Origin: Mycteria americana
Lineage: Eukaryota > Chordata > Aves > Ciconiiformes > Ciconiidae
NCBI RefSeq assembly: GCF_035582795.1
Contig: NC_134373.1
Location: 37,170,501 to 37,234,500 of the forward strand
Reading direction: 5' to 3'
Length of the DNA stretch: 64,000 nt
Positions 14,291 through 27,376 of the stretch are shown here, piece after piece. The position numbers and the translations under genes were made by a program. Each line of letters opens with the position of its first letter. Position 1 is the stretch's first letter. Below the pieces are notes generated by a model, which did not search any database, was not told the DNA's origin, and saw nothing but the letters and a program-made list of their open reading frames with translations.

Positions 14291-15158
14291 GACTTCAATA
14301 GAAGTGGGTCGGTACTAATGCTGTGGGAGAAAGCAGACTTATGAAGCCATCATGGAAGAGCAAAAATTAAATCCTCACCTCCAGCTAGAATGAGAGGAAA
14401 ATATGGAAGACTTTTGCTCTGCTTTTCAGTAAAAGTTTGCTGGCATGTTTTATGGACTTGGAGGCAGGCGTCATGGTAAGATTAAAAAGAAAAGAAAAAA
14501 AGTGAATTGCCCAGATGTCTGGAGTCAGGAAAGCTGCTATTTGGGGACCCTTGATAGGACAGGAAGGTTTAATGAACCGCTGCCTGACTGACAGTGAAGT
14601 CCCAGTATCTGTTACTGCCCGACCTCCGGCTCAGTCAGGTGTTAGCCCATTACATTAGCTTTCATATGCATAACCATCCCCATCCTTGTAGCTCTAATAT
14701 TATTTGAAAGGAACTGAAGTGAAAATACTGTCAAGACCCCTCTTTACCTTGAGCAATGTGAGAAGCTGTATTTGCAATGAATCACTCCCAGAAAATAGCT
14801 TATTGCAGAGAGAGATCTATGAAAGTGAACCCAGGATGAAGAGCACACTACGAGACACACCAGATCTATTAACTGAGGTGGTCCGAGAACTGAGGTATCG
14901 GTAAGAATCAACAAGAGAAGATTTTGCACTTATTGCTGGAAAAAATGTCAGTGTCCCCTGGGGAATTCTAACTGCCCTTTGATGATAATTGCTAAAACCC
15001 AGTGTTTTCAGGATTTGCAGGTGCTGTGCCAATCTAACTCACGTTTTTTTCTTACCTGTAATGTACATTTCAGTCTGGCTTTTTTCTTAAAGTTTCTGTA
15101 ACTGTGCTGCTAGGAAAAAAAATGACATTTAACCAACAGACACCAGTTATGTAGTTTC

Positions 15159-15240
15159 TCGGTGTATCATTCATACAGAGTGTGTATCGCTGTATCAATT
15201 CATATGTTCGGTGTTCGGTGTATCAATTCATACATTCATT
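15159..15240. repeat. Degenerate tandem repeat, about 3 units
   Basis: Three imperfect copies of a 20-25 bp unit built around CGGTGTATCAATTCATAC lie head to tail: TCGGTGTATCATTCATAC, TCGCTGTATCAATTCATA, then a doubled TCGGTGT leading into TATCAATTCATAC. It looks like a short, decayed minisatellite. Confidence 0.75.
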
Positions 15241-18200
15241 AAACATAAAATGGGTTTACTCCTGATCTGAAAAATTCTGAATAATAAATTTTTAAATGCT
15301 TTTGTATTTTCTGGGAAATGAGGTAATTTAGATGTTTCTTTATGATGGTTTATCTCAGTATTTTGAAGAGGGGTATCACTTTGTGAAGGCATTAAAAAAA
15401 GAAGAAAAGAAAAAAAGGAAAGCAAAGCATTGCAACCTCTATTTGTAGTGGTTGATGACAGTGACTTGGAAATGTTAAACAAGAAAAAGAAAAGGGCTGC
15501 AGTGTTCTGTGATAGTTCTGTGTATTTTATTGACAAATGCTTTGATGTTGAAAACTCCCATTGTGATATTTTTTCAAAATGGAACACTTCATTTTTTTAT
15601 TATCCAAACTGCTTTAAAAATATTTCATTGTTTCCATTTTTACAGTTTATGTAGTATAATAACAATGTTTAGGGAAAAAAAGCTAAACGCTCCTTGTAGG
15701 GGCCAGAGACTTTTTTCAGAGAGAATGTTTGCAATATTAACATTGCATTTTCCTTTGAAACGGGGAAGAAGAAACAGTCATTCTTGGGCTTTACTGGGAA
15801 AAGGGCAATTTTGCATTGGGCAACTAAAATACTGGTTGCACACCCATGTATCAGTGAAATGGATTCTATAGCAGCTTTCCAGCTGTTGCATACTCAGGCT
15901 GTGTTAATGCCATGGGTTTCTGGAGCATACCTTGCAACGCTGTAGACTTACGTGAGCTACAATTACACTACGTACTTCTTGATATTGCTGGGCTTAAGAT
16001 CACTGTGGGTATGTCCTCTGTGCTTACTGGTGTCTTAAATATATGTATTTTTTCGGTCTGTATGGAGATTTGTACAGCTTTCTCTCAGACTAGGAGCTTG
16101 AAGCTAGCTTGAATGTGACTGCTGGATGCTGCAGTCTGGTAGTGTCGCCAGTATAACTGCCTGTCATGAAACGAGAGTTGTATTTTCTCACCTTTTTATT
16201 TGATGTATTTCAGAGCTGGCAGTTCAGCTGAAAACCTTTTGTGCTGGGAGAAATCGGAGTTGGTTTTGTTGGGGTTTTGGCTCCAGCTGGGAGTGTCTAA
16301 ATGTTTCTAGAAGGAAACGATAGCTTTGCTAGATGCTCCTCTTACACCTTGGAGCATCTCAGCGTTCCCCAAAGTCAGAAGGGTTGTCCTGGCTTTGTAC
16401 TGGTGTTCTTGTTCTGTTGTACTCGAGCTCTGTGTAGGTTTTGAATGGCTGTAGATAGAGAAGATTTTATCCCCCAAGATGTTCTTTTCTTTGTCTGCAG
16501 AAGTTTCTCTCTTTCAGAGAAGATGAGTACATTACCCTGGCTAAATAACATGTCTTTGAGATTGACTGTGAGGGTATACCGTGAGGCATGCACTAAAGAC
16601 ACTATAAATAGTGAATCATCTGTCGCAGACAAACCAGCTTCTATAATGGAATCAGTTGGATAGGTGCCATTTATCCTTATCATTTTTCTACTAAGAGTTT
16701 TACATTAGGGGAAAAAGACATGAAGAAACGTTTTCTAGCTGCTTGCCCGTCATCCTTGAACCAAGATTTATACAGGAACTGATCTTTGTATCTTTAACAT
16801 TTATTGGTATTAACAACATAGGAGTGTAACAAATAGTCAGACTCACCATTTTTGCAAGACATCGAAGAGGTCAGGAATGATTTTTTTTTTTCTTTCTTCT
16901 TGGAAGTCACAAGGTCATATACGAAATAATATTTGGGAGGAATATCAAGAAAGCTAGAAAAGCTGCTGCCTTTCCTATTGAGCTATTTAGCATGCTTTAC
17001 TAATGAGCCACAGTGAAAAAAGCCAGGCGAATGAGAACACAATTATTTACACTAGATTTGCAACACTGGATGTGTAACAGCTACACCGGCTTAAGAAGCA
17101 CCCAGCTGCCTCCCCTCCCCATGGTCGGTGAATTCCCACCTGCGTTGTGGTTGTTCGTGCAATTGTTTGAGGCGGCAGCATAAATTAGAGCAATAAAATG
17201 ATCTGGATGAAGTAGGTTTTAGCCTGGATAATTTTATTGATCTGCACTGTGGCACCACAGGGGGGTGGCATCACTGGGAGGTGGCAGATTGAGATAGAAA
17301 TGGGAATGAACAGTTGAGAGCAGGGTGGAAGAGTAAGATCTTCATAGATTAATTTTGGCATGGTCTTGGTATGTGCAGACCTGGCATTAATAATTAGTAG
17401 CACATGAACTAACTGTGTAACTTGTCTTTCATTGCCTCATCTGGTTTCCTATCTTATTTATCCACGTAGCTCAGAGTGAAAAAAATTAGCAATTTGTCTC
17501 TAAATGGCATCATTGTTCACCATAGCATTACTAACGTATGAGAGTTAGCTTTAACAGCCTGACGGAGAAGTGGTAGGAAAACCTGGGTGAGAAAGATACA
17601 AAACCAGCAACACCAGCAGGAGAGGAGGAACTACCTCAGAAAAATAAGGTGCTGTAGAAAGCTGAATCTCAAAAGGAGTCAAGACTGATTGTCTGGCAAG
17701 AAAAAGACGAGGAAAAAACAAAATGTGAGATGCAATAAAAACCCAATGATGGTAAAAGTAAAACAAAATGGTTTTCTGACTTAAGATCAGTCATTTCATT
17801 GATTTTTAAAATAAAAGCTCTATTTTATTATGTGTGCCTGAATAGACCAGCCAAAACCTAAAACCACAAATGCTCATATAGCCTCAGGCAGCCCCCAGCC
17901 CCCTGGCCAATAACTCTTGTCTGGCTCATGCTGCAAGTGCAAGAGTGTGTGTAGTCTGTTTGCAAGGTCATTTATCAACAAAATCCCAGAGAACTGCATG
18001 AAAAGGCTCAAGAATAAGCTCTTTTGGCTCTATACTAGGCAAATCACTGAACTTTTGATAAAAATCAAAACAATTGCAAAGAATCAGGGAGAAAGTTTAA
18101 AAGATCCAGCCCAAAGACACATGATTACTACTCTGTGTCTAGAAGCTGCTGCTTAAATTTCGTTCTGCAGCAGTTGAACACTAAGTTACCTCTGCTGCTC

Positions 18201-18773
18201 AGATTTGTCTGATAGAGGAAATCCAGGGATAAAATCTCTTTTCAAACAAAACCATACCAAAGACCATGAAAGAAAAAGAAACAGATGGCTCTCATTGGGG
18301 ATGTCTAGAAAAAAATGAATCCCTTAATATGGTAATTTCTTTATTTCTATGAATTGTATAATTCCATTTCCTTCAGTGCAATTACACCAGTTTATGCCTG
18401 CTGAGCATTTTGACCAGTAAGTCCAGCTCTGCACTAAATGAACCTTCTGATAACGAATGTGAGAGTTGTGATTCAATAACTCATGTTCTCTTTGATGCCA
18501 AAATGCTTGTAGCACATCTAGAAATGCAGGCACTTGATCCTGCCAAACAGCACTCGCTTTTGTTAAGGAAGTTGCTGATGTAATTGCAGAAGGTGAGATG
18601 GGTTAAGTCTGCAACAATTGATCACTTGAGCCCTCTTTAGGGAGGTGAGAAAGGCATCTGCAGGCACCAAGTCTAGTGGCACTGCTGAACTGTCTCCACT
18701 CCACCCCAGGGATGTGATTCACTATCCCAGTGTGGCTGCGGCATCTCTAAACTGATGTGAACATGATCACGAT

Positions 18774-18922
18774 TTGGCCTGTAACCAGTTATTGATTGAG
18801 AAAGGTGGAGTTATTGGAAAATATGTGCTCATTTGGAGCAACTTCTGATCCGTGACGTGGTGGGCTAGGATTGGGAAAGAATTTGGCCTGTAGCCACTTG
18901 TTGACTGAGAGACGTGGAGTTA
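18774..18922 (+). repeat. Local duplication of a 40-bp segment
   Basis: The 40 bases at 18,774-18,813 and those at 18,883-18,922 both begin TTGGCCTGTA and end GTGGAGTTA, with 6 mismatches by eye. A second similar pair (GGTGGGCTAGGATTGG at 18,859 and GGTGCCCTAGGACTGG at 18,940) suggests that a unit of about 110 bp was duplicated and later shortened. Confidence 0.75.
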
Positions 18923-21900
18923 ATCCCACTAATTGTTCTGGTGCCCTAGGACTGGCTCTGGTTTCCTGGCCATCATTTTCACAGCAGTAGTCCTCTGTGG
19001 GAGTTGCATGAATACCTACAAAATGGCTGGAGACAGAGTGAAACAAAACCCTTTCTGCATTTTGAAGAGAAAGAAGAACATTCAATACAATCCAGCCCTC
19101 TGCAGTTACTCTGTTGACCACTGGGGCTCTGTAGGTCATAAATTGAAAACTTCTGCATTTGGTCACATGCTGTAGTCTTTTAGTAGTCTTTTCGATTTGT
19201 TTCTGGGGTTCATATTCCTTGTGCTTGTACATGAGTCTTATGTTGGTGTTGGACCGTGTATGATCTTTGAAGAGAATGGCAGAAAATCTGAACACCTTAA
19301 TATTTCACTTCGGACTCTAAAATTTGTCTGCTTCATACATTTCATAAAGACTCCATCTGAAAGTTAGCCTTATGCTGAATGAAAACCGGATGTATTCTAA
19401 GTGAAGAGAATAATCTAATGGTTGGATTTATCATAAATTTACATGTAATTAGTGCAAAAATAGATTTTTTTGTGTTTTAGCTCATATTAAAAAAAAGAAG
19501 AAGAAAATTAATAGAATTTCCAGGGATTGGAGAATTTTTCTTAATTTTGAGTGGCCCTTGTACCAAAAACTTACTAGGGTATTTCTCAGATGTATACAAA
19601 TGATCAAAATAAAGCTAAAGACTCTTGAGGAGACTTAAGACATGACTCTGGATGACTGAGATTATTACTTGAAACCAGCTTTTTTCCCTGTTAAATACTG
19701 AGGGTAATGCCCTAGGGCCCCAGGGAGAGCTTGTTGTAGCCAGTCTTCTTCCTGCCACTAATGGTCTGTGCATTGAGTCACAAAAAGGTACTCAGATATG
19801 GTAATAAGTCATGACAGAAAATCCTACATGAAATTCTTATAAAAACGGCAACTGCATGCTTAAAAAATGAGGGCCTTGCTCAACTCAGACTGAAGCTCTG
19901 ACTTCAAATGGAAATGGAGTAGAAATCTTTCCGTGGGTTTCTGTCAGAACTGACACTTGGCCAAAGGGCTCTGGACATACTTGAAAGCAATCGGACATTG
20001 CTTGCTGGCTGGTAGCAGAAAGAACAGATAGAGTAAAAAAGAGTCACGGATGAAGGGGGAAAAAAGCTTCTTTCCACTTCATGAGATAGTAGTATTTGTA
20101 GGTGTAACTACCGTATCCTTGAGTAAGAAGAATGGAGATGTTTCCTAGGTAGTGCCTTAGACCTAAATTAAACTATGCTTTGCTCAGGGAACAAGTAAAC
20201 TGAAACACTTCTTTCTTAACCATGGGCCATTTTGCCTGGCAAACTGCCTTGCTTTTTAAATGGTGAAACCCTTGATAAAACTATTCTTTAGTCTGGTAGT
20301 GCTTCAATAAAATTAACCCATTAGTCAGATCAGAACAGGCTGTCAGTCTCCTGTGCAGAGATGTGACTGGCATTACCAGTTGACTGCATCAGGCTGATCA
20401 CTTCTTGTGCTTCCACTATTCTGTATTGCAAGAGAAAGTTAGCAATTGCAAAGTTATTTTTATGCTAGTGCAAAGGTAATATCTCACAAGGGGTGCTTCT
20501 CCTCATATTTATTTTGCTTATCTGAAGCAAAATGTCCTACTGCGAAGCAGAGCAAGCTCTAGCTGTGTTTCTGCAACATGGATGAAGGTGTTAGTCAAGA
20601 TAATGACTATTCCAACACAATCTGGTCTTGCGTCTCGCCATCCCCTTATTCCCTAACCTGCTATCATACCCACACCTGGAAAATTTAGGTCAACCAGGTT
20701 CCTTTCAGGCAAAACAAACCGAGCAGCATCCTGTAACAACCCCTACGCTATTAGCAGGGAACGGGGCTCCGTTTCTCTCCCTGTGAGGAAGTTTCTCAAA
20801 ATTCCCTGCCTTGTGAGTCATCGCGGATAAGACCAGCATGAAAGGCTGCATGGCTCCCACACCCACACACCTCCAACCTCTCTTGTACAGACTCCCTGTT
20901 AATGGAGAGACTGCATTAAAAGGACTAAACCTTCCCTCAGAGGATCAATTAGCAGCCTTAAAATAGAATAAAGGAAGACAGAAGCCCTTGCAGAGCCCTT
21001 CTGCTAGTAGCTCTCCTTCTCCGAGAAAAATCCAGGAGTAAGCAAGCGCCTGACAGATGATGGAGACCTTTCTGTCCTCATTCCCCTTTTAACACTTACT
21101 TCACTGTAATTACGGGAGTGTTACTAGTCACAGCAATCCAGTTAGAGTTGCAGCAGTGCTTCTATTAACAGTTTCTATTTCCAGGGCTTTTCAACTCGTC
21201 TGTAAACACTTGCTAGCAGGTACGGTTTGGCACACGAGGCCCTACTCAAGGCACAAAGTTCAGAATGATTTTTCTATGCAATTGTTCTAAATCTCTATAT
21301 TTCATGACTGCACGACAAAAATACAAGTTTTGCTCATCTAATATAGCAATTTCTATGTCTATGACTTTGAATGAAGGGTTTAGATATAAAATCCAATCTA
21401 ACCCTTGGGTCTGCCAGAAATACCTTATTATCCCTACCGATCAATTGGTAACATCTTGGGAAATGCTAGTGTTTTGATAATTAAAAGTTAATATGCAGTT
21501 GTGAATGAATACCGAAACCTTTGTCATACGTATAGCAAAGGCAGAAGGCTTAAAGTACCCTGAAAATGTCCAACACAAACTTCCTTATCTAGGAATTCAT
21601 CTAAACAGCTGAATCCAGGTCGTAATTAGATAGTGTTGCCCAACGTGTCTTTAAAATGTCCTGCTACATTATTTTTACTTTCTTATTCATATTATTGCCC
21701 TCCTACAATTGCCTTTAAGTGTTAAGTTTCTCAGAAATGTTAAATGTATTTTTCAACACACTTTGCTATCAGTAATTTGACACAAAGGACACAATGCTAA
21801 GATTTCATGAAATACCTTTGACTTCATCACATTTCATTATATAACATTTCGTGGAAGAGAAAAATGATAAAAATGTCTCAGTCCAAAAAGTAGTTTGAAT

Positions 21901-24900
21901 AAGTTGCAGATTTGTGTATGTTAAGCTGCCCTTATACAGCTTTGATTTGTGTGACCAGCACTTACTCAGCAGTTCAGTATAACTCTTATTGACCTTGGCA
22001 GCTGTCACATCGCTTGCTGGATTTTATGTCGCTAGAGGTGTCAACGTTCGGGGGGAAGATGTGCAGAATATGCGTGGTTTTATTTGCAGGCGGGAATGAG
22101 GTAGAACCAAAACTGCATTTCCAACAGCATTATTTCACAGATGACAGTCACAGGAGACCTGTGACCAACTTTAACCTTCTAATAGTGTGCATAAATTAAG
22201 GCTACGAGAGAATACTGAGCTGCCAATTATAGAAGCTGTAGTTCTAGGGTCTTTGATTAGCATATTCTTCCCTACCTGCCCCATGACAAAAATGAAAACC
22301 AAAGGCTTTATGAAACATTTTCTGAGAGCAGAAACTCATAGAAACTTATCTCCAAATAAGTATAATGTGCAAGTAGATAACTAAAGCTTCCATTAGCTAC
22401 TAAATACCCAGAGTGAGAAGGTGGAGCAGAACGTAGACTAACATTCCAGTTTCCTTGCTTCCCTAAACAAATACCTGATACTTTTTTTTGGCCTATAACC
22501 CCTCGTGCAGAATGCAAAGAACTAAGTCTGAGATTGACCTTCCCCAAGGCACTCAAGTTCATCCTGAATCCTTATCTGCTTAATGGTTCTGCAATAAACA
22601 GATGTGCCTTAGCAGTAGTTGTAATATAAAATACAATGCTTTCCAAATGTCTTGGATGTCCTCTCGAGAGCGTCTCAGGGTGGGTTTGAATTTCAGGTCT
22701 GAATGCTGTTGTACCTCAAGGCTTTCTTTGGGAATGTACTTCTAGGTGGTATGTGAGATCCTCAGTGTCCACAGCCTGCTGGGAACTCTGGGTGTTGAAA
22801 AGGTTTATACATTCCCGAACTGAGCTTTGCAGGTTGTGTCCCCTTCTGATGCCTGGAGCTGCGCGCTGGGGGCACAGGCTAACCTGACCTCACGCGTTGA
22901 CTCTTACCCCAGCCCTGCAAGAGACTTGCACGAGCAAGATCATTTATGTTCACAACAAGGCTTCATGGAACAAATATAAGAATGATGATCCCCATGGCTT
23001 GGGGAAAAAAAAAATATCCACTGTGGCCCATTATACTCATCTCCATTTTTCTGGCAGTTTTATCGGAGAGGTGTATCGTATACTTCTTGTCTACTATTAG
23101 AGCACTGCATTTGCAGACGAGGCTTTGTGTCAGAGCGCCTAGTTTATAAGTGAACATTAGTACATGAATAAACTGCTTGAGATGTGAATCACTATATAGC
23201 TGATACCTCGTGCTTATCCTGACTGTTTCTGGCTTCAGTTATGGTGTTTGGAGTGAGGATGAGCTGCTGCAGTAAACGAGCACAGAGTATCAAAAGGTTA
23301 AACTCCTTCACAAAACTCCAGTAATACAACCTCTGTTCCTCGCTCTGCTGAATTTTTTTCTCTTTTTTTTGCTGACATATTTTTCATTCTGTTGATCAAT
23401 CTGACCTGCCAGTTCATGTAACCCACTACTGGGCATGAAATATGCCTGAGAAATGGCTTGTGGATGTTGCCTGCGGAAGTTGCCCACAGAAATGCCCTCA
23501 GCGTTAGCTGCTGGAGCACCGTGCCAGCTCCTGCAGTAACTCTTGGTGACAGATGTCACCTTTTTGGAATGGTCAAAGCCATCTGTGACACTTTTGTTTT
23601 GACCTCGTATTGATTAGCCCTTTGTTTTTTTAAGGTTCTAGCAAATAACAATGCTAATCCAGATAAACCAAGTCACAGCTGAAGGTCAGCATTATCTACA
23701 TGCCAGCCTCCTGCCATTTCCTGATGGGAGCTGAAATGGTACCAGAAAGATTGCTTATGATTTTAGCATGCTTTTATGAGGGACTTATTTATTGATATAA
23801 TTCTCTAAATGCTTATTTCGATCACTGCAGTTAATTGTGCACGATTTCCCAAAAGATGTAAAAATGCAACAGTTCATTTAAATATGGATAAATTACAAAA
23901 TTTAAAAGCTGTGGACTGATTTCAGTCTGTGTTACACCAGGCCATTTTTCCTGGACCCAGTGTTCAGGCAGTCTTTTTTAAGCAAGTCCAGAATAAAAAG
24001 CAAAATAGTGTGAAGACACCAAAGTTGACATCGTCAGAAGCCATGTACGGGTACGTGCATGTCAGCCACTGGTTTCTGCTAGATGGATAAAGCTTAATAG
24101 TTCCACCCTGCATTATAGTTTTGGTATTTTTAATGGCAGATATTGCCCTAGTTTTAGTGGCTGTGCTGTGAGAAGAAGTATCTAAACCCTGTCCCTGCAA
24201 CCCCAAACATTTCTATCTGTCATATAAAGGTGAGGGAATTGGAGACTGATAAGGGGTTTTTTCACTATTTCATTGGAACTAAATTTTCATTGACCTTTGG
24301 CAGAAAAGTTTCTTTAACTACAGCCTGGTCTTCTACTTCCTCGAGAGTTGGAAATCAGAGTTAATGAGTGTATATTGAGGTGAGAAACCCTGGTGCCCTT
24401 TTCTTGGAAACATGCTACCCTTTCTCCTTCATGTTAGAGGGTGGCTATTAGGAGAAGCTCACCAGCACTACAGAAATGAAGAGCGAAGCAGTTGTTCTCT
24501 CCCTTGCTCTCTTCTGGGCAAGAAATTTTCAGTCTAATTCTATTTTTAGGGTGGGGTTTTTTGCTTGGCTTTGGTTTGTTTTTTTTTTAATCACAGGGGA
24601 AAGTTTAAAGCACATTCCCTAAGACCAAAATATACAAGCTTATAAACGTTTTAGGATATAGAGCTGGCTGAACTCATGGACTTCAGTTGCCTTGTTTTAG
24701 TTACCACGTTTAAACGTTCTGGCTTGGGATGCTTTTCAGCCCTTCTACTATACAAACGATGCCACTCCTACCCTCTCTGAGCTCCTATATGTATTCCCTG
24801 GATATTCAAGGCCATGAAAAACAGAGTGGGAAACTTTAAGCCTTACAAGATTTGCCATGGTTTGTTCTAAGACAAGAGCTTTTCCATTTAATATTGTACT

Positions 24901-25956
24901 TTGCTTTATGTTGAAGGTGTACACCAGACACTCAATCAGCAACGTCCACTCCAGCTGCTGAGTCAACAAAGTATAGAAGCAGAGGGCGGCTGTGTCATGC
25001 TAAATAGTTTTCTTTGCAGATCCTTTCCTTCCTGAGTCTCTTTGTATCCCTGATCTTATCGATTTTATTGGCTGCGCTAATTTAGCAGTCCTTTGGGCTG
25101 ATGATCATAATTATAACACACAGCACAGCTTGAGTAAACAGGTCCATTGCAGACCTAACATTTTCGGCTGTCCAACGGCAAATCTGCACACTTTTGGCAA
25201 GCAGTGCTTCTTAAATGCCTTTCAGTGGGGGCTACAAATCCTGAAGAGCTATTGCAGTATTATGCAGAAAAGGGGAGTTATTCTGTACTAAGTTCAGCTC
25301 CATGTGTTTTTGCATGTAGCTCTAAAATTATTGGAAGACTGAGTTATTTTGAAGCAGATGGACGTTGACAGGATTCAAGATAATTTTTATTGTGCCTACC
25401 TAACTACAATCTTTTTATTGTTACTAATGAGGTAAATATTTATGCTTGATTTTTCTTCGACAGCTATCTCAGAGTAGCTGTGTCATGCAGTTGGCAGAGT
25501 ATATTTTAAATTAAGATGTTTGTTTTAAAGTTCAGCCGTAAAATATAACTGCAGTGCAGAAAGTTGCATATATTATAGACAGTAATTGGAAATAATTATA
25601 AAATTCTGTGCTAGAAAATTGTGATGAAAGACCACTTAGATGAATGACAAACGAGCCGTTCAAAGCTCAGGTGATGTCAAAGGTAAGGCTGTGTGGGCAA
25701 GGTTAATTCTCTTCCTTTGTGTACGTGCACTGCAAGTATTAATGATCCCCCCTTGCACCTTGGAAGTTTTCTGCTGCAATCAGTGGGCAAACGCTGTACT
25801 CCCTATTATTTTATGCCTACCCTTGAAGGAATAAACCCCAGTATCATTAATTGCACCTGGGGCTGCAGTGTGCTCTGGTGCAGGCACACAGCTTCTGTTC
25901 ATACCCCAATATAACAACAGAAGCTGGACAATAACCAAAAGCCCTTATTTTCATCC

Positions 25957-26244
25957 TTACATGTTCCCGTCCCAGTCACTCTTTCCTTCAGTTAGCTGGA
26001 AGGTAGAATAAATAATTCTGCTTTGCAAAATAAATGTTGTGACTTCAAGGGATTTGTGTTTTCCCTTTCTGGCATGACATTGCAGCCCCCTGCCCCGGAG
26101 CAGTGAGCTGGCAGTGGCCAGGGCACTCGCCGGGGTGAAGCCCTTGGTCCTGGGCAGCCGATCTGCCAGCGCCCAGGCGAGGGTGGTGGCCACCAGCTGC
26201 TGACTGCTCTGGCAGGTGGCTGAAGTTTTGATGACCAGACCCAC
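25957..26244 (-). pseudogene. Unidentified GC-rich antisense ORF, possible exon remnant
   Basis: I do not recognise this gene. The sequence at about 26,085-26,230 is a GC-rich patch in AT-rich DNA. On the minus strand it reads as 95 codons from an internal Met, and the same frame continues a little upstream (GAKVGLVIKTSATC). The centre, LPRTKGFTPASALATASSLL, has ordinary globular-protein composition. The last 30 or so residues (TTFILQSRIIYSTF) look like translated non-coding DNA. The G-x-FTP-x-x-A pattern faintly recalls the C-terminus of saccharopine dehydrogenase-like oxidoreductases, but the similarity is too short to rely on. No clear minus-strand acceptor or nearby AATAAA was found. It may be chance. 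Confidence 0.2.
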
Positions 26245-27359
26245 CTTGGCTCCAGGAATTCAAGCTTTTAGCGTTCCTGATGAAGTCCACAGGGACTTCA
26301 CAGAATTAGGCAAAATTCTCTCCTAAATTATCCTTGTAATTAGTTTTAAAATAACATGCAGTCAGTTCTGAAGTAGGACACGTACTTGAAGGCAAGTATC
26401 GAAGAGGAATTTAGTGGTCCAAGACATGTCTTTAGGATACAGTGAGGAGGAGTGATCAGTGTTGGGAAACAACTGATGCGATCAGTTTTAGCAGCATATT
26501 TTTCTGTCAGTTTTATCCATGCAGCTCTTTGTATAAAATAGATTTAGTGGGAGTTCTGGGCATACCATGATTCATCTGGCTAGAGCACTTAAACATGTCT
26601 CAACAATTTGTTTTTACTTTAAATAGTATTTAAACTCAACCTTTCAAGTAGGTACAGACATTATTTGTGTATTATTTAATCCCATGCAAAAATTTCTTCT
26701 GGTTTATTTGTAGCTATGATACCAAAATCAGTTCGCTGCCAGAACATCAAGTACTGTTTGATCTAATACAGCTTTATTGGATGAAGATTATACTGTAAGG
26801 TAGGTCTACTATAGTGGAAAGCCTTTCCTTCCTGTAGACAAATATTTGGTAACTGAACTCATTTGTAAAGCTTACTTTACAAGAGAGATGCTTCAGAGAA
26901 AAACGTTAGCACCCCCAACGTGACTTTAGATGCAAGTAAAGTGCTGAAGTGGAAACTCTCTCTAGGAAAACATGAATAGAAATGAATGATCACTATTTCT
27001 AATGTTTTCTCTTGGATGTGATCATAAGACAAGCTTCCAGCTGAGAAAGTGCTTTTCTGGCCAATCCTGCTTTTGTTTTATTGGGATGTGACTGTTGAGT
27101 TTTTGCCACTGCCAAAGCCTGCAATTAGATCAGAGTGATTTTCAGTCTCCTTGGCCTTCACTTGATTTGTGGACTGTCATGGTACAGTCTGAAATGTAAC
27201 AAACTGATTAACTATAAGTAATTTTTGGGCCACAGTATGCTCTATATTTTCCAGTTAATGTTTTACTAAGTGTGAATCTACTTTTGGGATGATAGACCTT
27301 GATTAATTATTAGCTCTTACTGATCACTAGAGTTATAGGAAGTCTAAGGTAGAATTCCT

Positions 27360-27376
27360 CCCCCCCCCCCCCCCCC
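27360..27376. repeat. Poly-C homopolymer (C17)
   Basis: An uninterrupted run of 17 C on the + strand follows AATTCCT. It is the second long C run in the window and lies on the same strand as the C20 tract at 8,075. Confidence 0.95.

Larger units (their letters stand above)
14291..27359. other. AT-rich non-coding DNA with local duplications
   Basis: No gene is recognised. Separate entries cover the degenerate tandem repeat at 15,159-15,240, the paired 40-bp duplication at 18,774-18,922 and the antisense ORF near 26.1 kb. Two weak exon-like or conserved-looking spots are treated as findings. The remainder is AT-rich sequence with short homopolymers and open frames of ordinary random length. 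Confidence 0.55.

Noticed and set aside
18789-19295. 168-codon minus-strand ORF
   Set aside because: It spans the local 40-bp duplication. It has no domain, and the translation does not look like a conserved protein.
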